Shown here piece after piece: positions 9,647 through 16,972 of a stretch of 64,000 bases of DNA. The notes beneath the pieces are model-generated. The model saw only the letters and a program-made list of their open reading frames with translations. It did not search any database and was not told where the DNA came from. The stretch comes from CAYSQW01 sp964433135 (GTDB taxonomy: Bacteria > Acidobacteriota > Aminicenantia > Aminicenantales > Aminicenantaceae). The translations under genes and the position numbers were made by a program. Position 1 is the first letter of the stretch, and the number at the start of each line of letters is the position of its first letter. Location of the stretch: NCBI GenBank assembly GCA_964433135.1, contig CAYSQW010000009.1, positions 1-64,000 of the forward strand, read 5' to 3'.

Positions 9647-10195
9647 ATGAAAGATAGAAGGATGTTTTATTGGGTGTTTCTGACCATTGTTTTATTTGTG
9701 GCGTTCTGGTTTCTGATGAAGTCGCAGTATGCGACGAAGTCGGAGTTGGAACTTGACACTGAAAAGGCGGCGGTGAGAATCAGTTGGGATGCGGCCGAGG
9801 ATACGGTGGCGGATAATCGGAGAGCTCTTTGCGAAGCGTTCAACAACGGCGATTTCGGGGATATCGGACCTCTTTATATGGAAAATGCCGTTATCCGCAG
9901 TGCGGAAGGAAAACTGTTTTCCGGACGTGAGCAGATCGTAAGGTACTGGAGAGAATTGAATGAGGGGGGAGTGCTCAGCATTGAATATGAGCTGTTGGCT
10001 CTTTTCCCGTTGGGGCAGATAGACTACACGGTAGGAAATGTTCACTACAATCGTGCGGCCCAGGAGTACGGGCGCTACACGTTCCACCGCGGGAGTGAAA
10101 GCGGATCATCGGTTGCGGAAATGACCGGGAAAAACGGAATCGATTATCATCAGGAAGACTGTCCCTGGAAATTCGGCTCTGAGGAACACCCTTAA
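9647..10195 (+). CDS. membrane-anchored NTF2/SnoaL-like protein
   Basis: 182 residues. A signal-anchor helix (FYWVFLTIVLFVAFWFLM) is followed by a domain with the pattern of DUF4440/SnoaL-like proteins: CEAFNNGDF, LYMENAVIRS, SGREQIVRYW. These cone-shaped alpha+beta domains bind small ligands or act as stress or sensor modules. The ATG at 9647 has a GGGGGGAG site six bases away; a TTG at 9623 is a weaker option. It lies 156 bp after the kinase gene on the same strand, so a link to kinase output is possible but unproven. No catalytic residues can be assigned. Confidence 0.6.
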   Translation: MKDRRMFYWVFLTIVLFVAFWFLMKSQYATKSELELDTEKAAVRISWDAAEDTVADNRRALCEAFNNGDFGDIGPLYMENAVIRSAEGKLFSGREQIVRYWRELNEGGVLSIEYELLALFPLGQIDYTVGNVHYNRAAQEYGRYTFHRGSESGSSVAEMTGKNGIDYHQEDCPWKFGSEEHP

Positions 10196-10283
10196 AGCAC
10201 CTGGAGGAGCACATCAGGACGTATTCGAAAAACGGATCAGGCGCGAGACCGAACAATACGTTTGGGAAACCCGTAGATAAAAA

Positions 10284-10308
10284 AAGGGGAGAGGTTGCCT
10301 CTCCCCTT
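10284..10308 (-). terminator. intrinsic terminator of the peroxiredoxin gene
   Basis: An 11 bp perfect stem (core GGGGAGAGG with CCTCTCCCC) and a TTG/CAA loop. Read on the minus strand the stem is followed by a run of seven T, 18 bp after the stop codon. It may also stop transcripts arriving from the NTF2-like gene. Confidence 0.8.
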
Positions 10309-10325
10309 ATAAGCGCGGTCCTGAA

Positions 10326-10964
10326 TCAGATTTTTTTATGGCAAAACCACCAGTCGAAGCAGTCGTATTGTTTCATCCGTTCATGAGCGGTTTTAACATC
10401 CGATGCGGGGGGGATGATGACTTCGTCCTTGATAAGCTCGTTATTGGGCCAGCCGGCCGGCATGGCGGCTTTGTTTTTTGCCCCGACCTGCAGGGCCTTG
10501 ACCATACGGACGATCTCGTCCATATTTCTTCCCAACTCTTGGGGATAGTACAGCATGGCGCGGAGTGTTGCATTCGGATCCACAATAAAAACGGCTCTCA
10601 CGGTGTTGGTTCCTTTCGCGGGGTGAATGATGCCTAATTTTTGGGCAACGGATCCGGTGTCGTCGGCGATGACGGGAAATTCGATTTCAATGTTGAGATT
10701 GTCTTTGATCCAATCGACCCATTTGATGTGCGAAAAAACCTGGTCGATGCTCATCCCGATCAGTTCGCAGTTGAGTTCCCGGAACTGATCGTATCGTTTC
10801 TGGAAGGCTACAAATTCAGTGGTGCACACAGGAGTGAAATCAGCTGGATGGCTGAATAGAATGAACCATTTACCGGAATAGGCTTCAGGCAGCTTCAGCT
10901 TCCCTTGTGTTGTTTGGACTTCCATTTCTGGGAATTTATCTCCGATCAGAGGCATTTGAGTCAT
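10326..10964 (-). CDS. peroxiredoxin (Prx6/archaeal-type thioredoxin peroxidase)
   Basis: 212 residues. The peroxidatic Cys47 sits in DFTPVCTTEF, and the fold continues with the 1-Cys-type C-terminal arm. Two further cysteines, Cys202 and Cys208 in YDCFDWWFC, lie six residues apart near the end, as in the archaeal-type Prx where a C-terminal Cys resolves the sulfenic acid. It reduces hydrogen peroxide and alkyl hydroperoxides in the cytoplasm. An AAAGGAGAA site precedes the ATG. The gene has its own strong promoter (TTGAAA-17-TATAAT) and its own terminator, so it is monocistronic and diverges from the small lipoprotein gene. Confidence 0.93.
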   Translation of the reverse strand: MTQMPLIGDKFPEMEVQTTQGKLKLPEAYSGKWFILFSHPADFTPVCTTEFVAFQKRYDQFRELNCELIGMSIDQVFSHIKWVDWIKDNLNIEIEFPVIADDTGSVAQKLGIIHPAKGTNTVRAVFIVDPNATLRAMLYYPQELGRNMDEIVRMVKALQVGAKNKAAMPAGWPNNELIKDEVIIPPASDVKTAHERMKQYDCFDWWFCHKKI

Positions 10965-11016
10965 GCTTAATTCTCCTTTTTCATATTGAATTGAGTCGGT
11001 CTTTCTGACTGTTTAT

Positions 11017-11045
11017 ATTATACGATGTTGCGCATTCATTTTCAA
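11017..11045 (-). promoter_or_regulatory. promoter of the peroxiredoxin gene
   Basis: On the minus strand TTGAAA (11040-11045), a 17 bp spacer and a consensus TATAAT (11017-11022). The leader is about 45 nt and includes the AAAGGAG site before the ATG at 10964. Confidence 0.68.
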
Positions 11046-11076
11046 CAATCTGCTCCCGGGAAAGAGCCCTTCTCGC

Positions 11077-11104
11077 TTGACAGGGTGCGGTGAGCAGATA
11101 TATT
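11077..11104 (+). promoter_or_regulatory. promoter of the small lipoprotein gene
   Basis: Consensus TTGACA at 11077-11082, a 16 bp spacer and TATATT at 11099-11104. The start near 11111 gives a leader of about 31 nt with a GGAGAGGGA site. It stands 31 bp from the divergent peroxiredoxin promoter. Confidence 0.6.
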
Positions 11105-11141
11105 TTTAATCCGAATAAGATCCAGGAGAGGGAATGTAAAC

Positions 11142-11456
11142 ATGAGAACAACGGTTTGGATTTTTATCGGATGTCTTTGTTTATTGTTATTTGCGAGCTG
11201 CGCGGCCGGTCCCAATGATATGGAAAAAACGCCGGACCGAGAGGGAAAGATCGCCGGTTTCTGGCTGGGATTGTGGCATGGTTTGATTTCTCCCATCACG
11301 TTCGTCATTTCGATTTTTACCGAAAATATACGTTTTTATGAAATCCACAACAGCGGTAATTGGTACAATTTCGGATTCGTTTTGGGTGCGGGGCTTTTCT
11401 TAAGCGGTGGCATTTTCGGCCGGCGCAAAAAAAATAAACATAAGAAATGGGATTGA
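11142..11456 (+). CDS. small lipoprotein or membrane protein of unknown function
   Basis: 104 residues. The N terminus is a lipoprotein signal (hydrophobic WIFIGCLCLLLF then lipobox FASC, acceptor Cys20). The mature part has an aromatic stretch GFWLGLWHG, a hydrophobic segment LISPITFVISIF, a polar patch around IHNSGNWYNFGF, a second hydrophobic segment and a basic tail RRKKNKHKK. The basic tail after a hydrophobic segment suggests a C-terminal inner-membrane anchor. I recognise the pattern as a recurrent small conserved protein but cannot name a family or function. It has its own promoter and is flanked by a convergent M28 peptidase gene 39 bp away. Confidence 0.72.
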   Translation: MRTTVWIFIGCLCLLLFASCAAGPNDMEKTPDREGKIAGFWLGLWHGLISPITFVISIFTENIRFYEIHNSGNWYNFGFVLGAGLFLSGGIFGRRKKNKHKKWD

Positions 11457-11495
11457 AAACGGGACGGTTCAGCTCTTCGGAAGGATGATGAGAGC

Positions 11496-12452
11496 CTAGG
11501 TTTCATCGTAGATGACGGCCGCAATCAGACATCCGACCTCTTCGAGGCTGGCTGCACTGCATTTATCCGGGGTGTCTCCCGATGTGTGCCAGTGGGGATA
11601 GTCGAAATCGATGATATCGATACAAGGGATGCCGGCTTCAAGAAGCGGCAGATGATCATCCAACATGGCGTAGCGGCTGTCGTTGCGAAAGGAATCCAAA
11701 TGTAATTTTTCGGCTTTGTCCCATACTTTATCGACTACGGTACGAGCAAAATAGCAGGAGTTGAGCTCCTTGTGGATCTGGAGGTCGGCATCGCCGATCA
11801 TATCCAGAAGAATTCCGAAGCGTGGATTATAGTCGGGATTCAAACGCGAGGCATAAGTGGAGGATCCCTGGATCCATCCCCGTTCGGATCCGGACCGGCC
11901 GGCGTCTTCTCCGTCAAAAAGCACGATGTCGACACCGATCTTCGGGGGCGTATTATGGAGCATGCGAGCGATTTCAAGCAGGACGGCGGTACCCGAGGCT
12001 CCATCGTTGGCGCCGGTGATGGGATCCCCGCGTTTGCTTCGATCGGGATCTTCATCGCCCCAGGGCCGCGTGTCCCAATGCGCGCACAATAAAATACGGT
12101 CCGGATTCAAGGATCGGAAGCTCGCGATTAAATTTACTCCCTCGGCCTTTTGGGGCGGTGAACCGAATGTTATGGTGAATTTTTGGATATTCACGGAGTC
12201 CGCATATTTTTTCAGCTCTCCCAACAGGAATTCCGCGCAGCGGCGGTGCCCGGCGGATCCCGGATTTCGAGGTCCGAAATCGCATTGCTTTTTCAGGTAA
12301 TCATAAGCACGTCGCCCGGAGAAAGCAGGCTGACGAATCGATCTTCCGTGATGGGCGCCGAACGAAACCGCGATCAGGAAAGCGAGACCTCCCGCAAGTA
12401 TCCTGGAGGAAATGATTTTTCCGGTGCTGTTGGCGTTCATGAAAAGTATCAT
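11496..12452 (-). CDS. exported M28 family zinc peptidase (glutaminyl cyclase/aminopeptidase type)
   Basis: 318 residues with an N-terminal signal or anchor helix (ILAGGLAFLIAVSFG). M28 metal ligands are visible in order: CAHWDTRPW, GANDGASG, FDGEDAGRSG, LDMIGDAD and HTSGDTPDKC, which match the aminopeptidase/glutaminyl-peptide cyclotransferase branch. It would remove N-terminal residues from peptides in the periplasm, or cyclise N-terminal Gln. A minus-strand TATGAT lies six bases before the ATG at 12452 and there is no ribosome-binding site, so this ATG is preferred on the basis of a leaderless transcript; the internal ATG at 12440 would give 314 residues. Confidence 0.88.
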   Translation of the reverse strand: MILFMNANSTGKIISSRILAGGLAFLIAVSFGAHHGRSIRQPAFSGRRAYDYLKKQCDFGPRNPGSAGHRRCAEFLLGELKKYADSVNIQKFTITFGSPPQKAEGVNLIASFRSLNPDRILLCAHWDTRPWGDEDPDRSKRGDPITGANDGASGTAVLLEIARMLHNTPPKIGVDIVLFDGEDAGRSGSERGWIQGSSTYASRLNPDYNPRFGILLDMIGDADLQIHKELNSCYFARTVVDKVWDKAEKLHLDSFRNDSRYAMLDDHLPLLEAGIPCIDIIDFDYPHWHTSGDTPDKCSAASLEEVGCLIAAVIYDET

Positions 12453-12468
12453 CTATATATCATAGATG
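12450..12468. promoter_or_regulatory. palindrome over the -10 box of the M28 gene
   Basis: CATCTAT at 12450-12456 and ATAGATG at 12462-12468 form an inverted repeat with a 5 bp spacer. It covers the minus-strand TATGAT (12459-12464) and the start codon of the M28 gene, and sits 35 bp upstream of the lacZ-type promoter. It may be an operator for the divergent pair; no regulator gene is adjacent. Confidence 0.35.
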
Positions 12469-12502
12469 GATGTGAAACGAAAACGGAATCTCCTTAAACG
12501 CA

Positions 12503-12532
12503 TTGAGATAAATGGGATTAAAGCGGTATGAT
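12503..12532 (+). promoter_or_regulatory. promoter of the beta-galactosidase gene
   Basis: TTGAGA at 12503-12508, an 18 bp spacer and TATGAT at 12527-12532, each with five of six consensus bases. The start near 12539 gives a leader of about 27 nt with an AAGGAG site, and excludes the in-frame start at 12512. Confidence 0.55.
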
Positions 12533-12565
12533 AATCCACAAGGGAAAACAAGAAGGAGATATAAC

Positions 12566-15500
12566 ATGCATCCACATCGCTTGCTTGCGGTCGTTTTGGG
12601 TCTCATGTTGATGGTTTCATGCCGCCCGACCCCGAAATATGCCGATGAACCGTTTCTGGAAATGGAGCCCCGGGATTGGGAGAACCCGGGGCTTTTCGAG
12701 ATAAATCGTGTGAAAGCCCACGCGGATTTTATTCCCTATGCCGAGGCGCGGCAGATGCTGGCTGGGATCAAAGATGATTCGCCCTATTTCATGAGTCTGA
12801 ACGGCACCTGGAAGTTCCACTGGGTGCGAAGTCCGGATGAACGTCCCCGCTATTTTTTTAAAGAAGATTATGATGTCCGGAAGTGGGATGAGATCGATGT
12901 CCCGAGCAATTGGGAAATGTGTGGCTACGGGATTCCCATTTATATCGATGAGGGGTATCCTTTTGAAAAAAATCCTCCCTTCATACACCATGACGACAAT
13001 CCGGTCGGATCCTACAGGAGAGATTTTATTCCGCCGGAGGATTGGGAAGACCGTGAGGTGTTTCTCCACCTCGGTGCCGTCAGCTCAGCCGCTTACGTCT
13101 GGGTAAACGGCCGGAAAGTCGGATACAGCCAGGGCAGCAAGACTCCGGCTGAATTCCGCATCACGCCTTATATCCGATCCGGATCCAACACCCTGGCGGT
13201 TGAGGTCTACCGCTGGTGTGACGGCAGCTACCTGGAGGACCAGGATTTCTGGCGGTTGAGTGGGATCCAGCGTGACGTTTACCTTGTATCCCGGGCTCCG
13301 GTATGCATCAGGGATTTCCGGGTTCTGGGAGATTTGAGTCGGGATTACCGTGATGGAATACTGGAAGTGGATGTCGATCTGCAGGGCTTTCACTCCCATG
13401 CATTTGATGGAAAGCTGTTTTTGAGGTTATGGGACGGCGAGGACGTGCTGATCGAAAGAGAACATGAAATCAGGGATGGACCTGAGTTCGAGATCATCCG
13501 TTTTCGGGAAACAATCGACTCGCCCAGGAAATGGAATGCTGAAATCCCCGAACTTTATACACTCGGGCTTGAACTCGAGGATGCCGACGGAAGAATTCTC
13601 GAATCCGTGGGATGCCGAGTCGGATTCCGAAAGGTCGAGATCAAGCAGCAGCGTTTGCATGTCAATGGAACGCCGGTTACCCTTCGGGGGGTCAATCTGC
13701 ATGAACACCATGACCGGAACGGGCACGTCGTGGATGAGGAAACCATGCTCAGAGATATCCGAACCATGAAAGAATTCAACATCAATTCCGTTCGGACGTC
13801 CCATTACCCCCAACCTGAACGCTGGTATGAGCTGTGTGATCGGTATGGGTTGTATCTGATAGATGAGGCCAATATCGAATCGCACGGGATGGGATACGAC
13901 AGGGATGAGACGCTGGCCGACAAACCGGAGTGGAAGGCGGCTCATCTTGACCGTATCATACGCATGGTCGAACGCGACAAAAATCACTCCAGTGTGATCA
14001 TATGGTCGCTGGGGAATGAGGCCGGAGACGGGCGCAATATGCTGGCCGGGTACCAGTGGATCAAGCAGCGGGATCCTTCTCGTCCCGTGCAGTATGAAAT
14101 GGAGGGGAAGCAGACCGATGTGACGGAACGGCATTCAGACATCTACTGTCCCATGTACGCCCGAATCGAACATCTTGAGGAATTCGTGAGTCATCCGGAC
14201 GGGAGGCCTTTGATCATGTGCGAGTATTCTCACGCTATGGGTAACAGCAACGGCAATCTAAAGGATTACTGGGATGTGATAGAAAAACATGATGTCCTCC
14301 AGGGCGGTTATATATGGGATTGGGTGGATCAGGGTTTGTTGACCCGGAGAGATGAAGGTGAACAATTCTGGGCATATGGAGGTGATTTCGGTCCGCCCGG
14401 AGTACCCAGTGACGGGAATTTTTGTATCAATGGGCTGGTAAATCCCGACCGATCTCTCCATCCTGCCATATGGGAAGTGAAAAAGGTTTACCAGAATGCC
14501 GAATTTGAAGCGGTTGACCTGAAGAAAGGAAAAATAAAAATCCTGAACAAGCATGATTTTTCCAATCTTTCGGAGTACTATCTCGCTTGGGAAATCATGG
14601 CGGACGGGGGCGTCGTGCGGTCCGGCCGGGTGGATGACTTGAATATTGCGCCTCATGCCCAAAAAACGGTTTCTTTGGATTTCTCGAATTCAATCTCCGA
14701 ACCGGAAAGAGAGTATTTTTTAAATATCAAATTGATCCGTAAGCGGGATCGTTCACTTCTCAAGGCCGGTTTTAAGGCGGCCGTTGAACAGCTCCTCCTG
14801 TCGGGTGGGGCGTTTCCTGATGCGCCGATAAAAACGGATTCTTTGCCGAAGCTCATCGTCACTCAGACGGATGGGGAAGCGGACATCCGGGGAGACGGAT
14901 TCACGTTGGTATTCGATTTGGAAAACGGACGCATGAACGCTTGGCGGTTGCATGATCGCGACCTGATTCAAAGGGGGCCGGGAGCCAATTTCTGGCGGGC
15001 TCCCACCGACAATGATTATGGGAACGGCCTTCCCGAACGATGCGCGATATGGCGCCGGGCGGGTGCCGAGCGCCGCCTCGTCCGCGGTGAAGTGATAAGA
15101 AAATCAGATTCCGTGGTGAAGCTGGATTTCGATTTTGAACTTTTAAGGGATCATGAGCGGGTCTTCGCCCTCATGAACGCAGAATATACCGTTTTAGGGA
15201 GCGGTGAGCTTTTGGTGGAGAACGAGTTGGAACTCACCGTGGAGGATCTACCTGAGATCCCCAGGATCGGTATGAATATGATTCTGCCGGGAGTATTAGA
15301 TCGGGTTCGCTGGTGGGGAAGGGGCCCGCATGAAAACTATTGGGATCGTAAGTTCTCCGCTCATGTGGGTCTTTATGAAAAATCGGTATCGGAACTCTAT
15401 TTTCCGTATATTCGGCCTCAGGAAAATGGGAACCGCACCGATGTCCGGTGGGTTGCCTTGACCGATGAAGAAGGGTATGGATTATTAGCTGTTGGGATAC

Positions 15501-15817
15501 CGTATTTCAGTTTCAGCGCTCATCACAATCTTTTGGAAGATTTTGAGTCGGAGGTCAATACCGCCGCCTTCAATCCCAACCCGCGGAAGGTCAACCGGCA
15601 TACCATCGACGTGAAGCCTCGCGATCTCGTGTCTTTGAACATCGACTATCGACAGATGGGACTCGGAGGAGATAATTCCTGGGGAGCGCGAACGCATCCC
15701 GCATATACGCTGACGGATAAATCCTATTCTTACCGGTTCTTGCTCAGAGCGATCGATTCCTCGGTTAAAGAACCGTTCGCCGCGGCGCGCGTATGCTATG
15801 ACCTCGAACCGAAGTGA
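12566..15817 (+). CDS. exported GH2 beta-galactosidase with lipoprotein signal
   Basis: 1083 residues, the size of LacZ-type GH2 enzymes. The N terminus is a lipoprotein signal with a Cys after LMLMVS, unusual for LacZ-type proteins that are normally cytoplasmic. Then follow the sugar-binding domain, an Ig-like domain, the TIM barrel, and the C-terminal small-chain (Bgal_small_N) domain. The acid/base is Glu485 in SLGNEAGDG and the nucleophile Glu553 in MCEYSHAMGN. It would hydrolyse terminal beta-D-galactosides at the cell envelope. The ATG at 12566 has an AAGGAG site. It converges on the M55 gene with a 6 bp gap. No lac-type permease or repressor lies nearby. Confidence 0.92.
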   Translation: MHPHRLLAVVLGLMLMVSCRPTPKYADEPFLEMEPRDWENPGLFEINRVKAHADFIPYAEARQMLAGIKDDSPYFMSLNGTWKFHWVRSPDERPRYFFKEDYDVRKWDEIDVPSNWEMCGYGIPIYIDEGYPFEKNPPFIHHDDNPVGSYRRDFIPPEDWEDREVFLHLGAVSSAAYVWVNGRKVGYSQGSKTPAEFRITPYIRSGSNTLAVEVYRWCDGSYLEDQDFWRLSGIQRDVYLVSRAPVCIRDFRVLGDLSRDYRDGILEVDVDLQGFHSHAFDGKLFLRLWDGEDVLIEREHEIRDGPEFEIIRFRETIDSPRKWNAEIPELYTLGLELEDADGRILESVGCRVGFRKVEIKQQRLHVNGTPVTLRGVNLHEHHDRNGHVVDEETMLRDIRTMKEFNINSVRTSHYPQPERWYELCDRYGLYLIDEANIESHGMGYDRDETLADKPEWKAAHLDRIIRMVERDKNHSSVIIWSLGNEAGDGRNMLAGYQWIKQRDPSRPVQYEMEGKQTDVTERHSDIYCPMYARIEHLEEFVSHPDGRPLIMCEYSHAMGNSNGNLKDYWDVIEKHDVLQGGYIWDWVDQGLLTRRDEGEQFWAYGGDFGPPGVPSDGNFCINGLVNPDRSLHPAIWEVKKVYQNAEFEAVDLKKGKIKILNKHDFSNLSEYYLAWEIMADGGVVRSGRVDDLNIAPHAQKTVSLDFSNSISEPEREYFLNIKLIRKRDRSLLKAGFKAAVEQLLLSGGAFPDAPIKTDSLPKLIVTQTDGEADIRGDGFTLVFDLENGRMNAWRLHDRDLIQRGPGANFWRAPTDNDYGNGLPERCAIWRRAGAERRLVRGEVIRKSDSVVKLDFDFELLRDHERVFALMNAEYTVLGSGELLVENELELTVEDLPEIPRIGMNMILPGVLDRVRWWGRGPHENYWDRKFSAHVGLYEKSVSELYFPYIRPQENGNRTDVRWVALTDEEGYGLLAVGIPYFSFSAHHNLLEDFESEVNTAAFNPNPRKVNRHTIDVKPRDLVSLNIDYRQMGLGGDNSWGARTHPAYTLTDKSYSYRFLLRAIDSSVKEPFAAARVCYDLEPK

Positions 15818-15823
15818 CCGTAT

Positions 15824-16687
15824 TCATTTCATCTGATTGAAAGCATCCATGACCTCCAGAAAATCAGAGCTCGTAAAAGTGAATTCTCCTTCTCCCGTCC
15901 GCTTTGCCCCGGGATAGGCGGCTTTTTCATTTTTGACCTTGAGCACCATGGTGTAGGGGGGGGATAGTTTATAGGGCTTGAATCGTTCCCGCTGTCTAAC
16001 AGCCGTTTCCACGCCCTGCCGGATGTTTTTTATCACGATATCTGGATGCAGGCCGAGTTCGGCGCCGCCGATTCCCACCTTGGTCCGGCAGGTGACGATA
16101 TCACCGAAAAGTTTTTGTGCCTGGCCGCATATCCAATTGTCTCCGGAGATGAAGACAACGGGGACATCGTGCAGTCCGGCAATGAGGGCATTGTATCCGG
16201 CTTCAGGAAGGGAGACGCCATTGACACTGAGATCGATCACATTTCCACTCGATGTGTGGGCGATGACGCCTTCCTTGGTCCCGGCTTTGGCATGGTATCC
16301 GATGAAGATGACGGCGTCATAGGTCTCATCGAGGGCCAGCATCATATTTTCCGGCCTCGAAGTTGCGCCGCGCAGGAGTTTGGCTTTTTCATGCAGAAGC
16401 CCGGGAATGATATTGGTTTTGCTTCCGTGACCGTCGCGAACGGTGATTTCGGTCGCTCCGGCATCCAGGGCTCCGGCCACGGCGGCATTGGCCTCCCCGG
16501 TCATGATCTTGCGGAAATAATCGTAGTCTCTTCCCCGGGAATTGCATTCACCTCCCGAAGAGATTACGCCTGCGATCCCTTCCATATCCACGGAAATGAA
16601 GACTTTTAATGTTTTTTCGGGCGCCTTCATGCCTATGATCCCTGCTATCACAAAAAGAAGAACGAGCAAGAATAGTATTTTTTTCAT
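15824..16687 (-). CDS. exported M55 family D-aminopeptidase (DppA-like)
   Basis: 287 residues: a signal peptide (MKKILFLLVLLFVIAG) followed by the M55 core. Zinc-site motifs are FISVDMEGIAG near the start, VRDGHGSKTN, and GYHAKAG. DppA-type enzymes cleave D-amino-acid-containing dipeptides such as D-Ala-D-Ala, so export points to scavenging of cell-wall peptides. The start at 16687 is seven bases after a GGGAGGG site; the in-frame ATG at 16696 directly abuts that site and is less likely. A strong promoter (TTGAAT-17-TATAAG) lies just upstream. It diverges from the RND pump operon. Confidence 0.88.
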   Translation of the reverse strand: MKKILFLLVLLFVIAGIIGMKAPEKTLKVFISVDMEGIAGVISSGGECNSRGRDYDYFRKIMTGEANAAVAGALDAGATEITVRDGHGSKTNIIPGLLHEKAKLLRGATSRPENMMLALDETYDAVIFIGYHAKAGTKEGVIAHTSSGNVIDLSVNGVSLPEAGYNALIAGLHDVPVVFISGDNWICGQAQKLFGDIVTCRTKVGIGGAELGLHPDIVIKNIRQGVETAVRQRERFKPYKLSPPYTMVLKVKNEKAAYPGAKRTGEGEFTFTSSDFLEVMDAFNQMK

Positions 16688-16717
16688 TATATGCATCCCT
16701 CCCTGGAAATTATCTTT

Positions 16718-16746
16718 CTTATATCATGCCGGACGCGACTATTCAA
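16718..16746 (-). promoter_or_regulatory. promoter of the M55 peptidase gene
   Basis: Minus-strand TTGAAT (16741-16746), a 17 bp spacer and TATAAG (16718-16723), giving a leader of about 24 nt to the ATG at 16687. Confidence 0.6.
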
Positions 16747-16813
16747 AAAGGCATAAACAATATGAACTCGTTTAAAAACAGAATATATTTTTTTCAGAAG
16801 AGGAGGAAACGGG

Positions 16814-16842
16814 TTGAACGATTGTAGATTCATTCCTATAAT
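16814..16842 (+). promoter_or_regulatory. promoter of the NodT-HlyD-AcrB operon
   Basis: TTGAAC at 16814-16819, a 17 bp spacer and a consensus TATAAT at 16837-16842. The predicted leader to 16973 is about 125 nt. No regulator gene is linked to the operon. Confidence 0.65.
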
Positions 16843-16972
16843 AGAGAGGATAATGAGCACGGGGAATGTTTTCGATAGCCGCTCCGGTGCGACCTTCATC
16901 CTAAGAAATTGCTTCTCTAGGTGATGGTCTTGAATGACCGTTTTTACGGATTATGTGAATATAGGTGATGCG

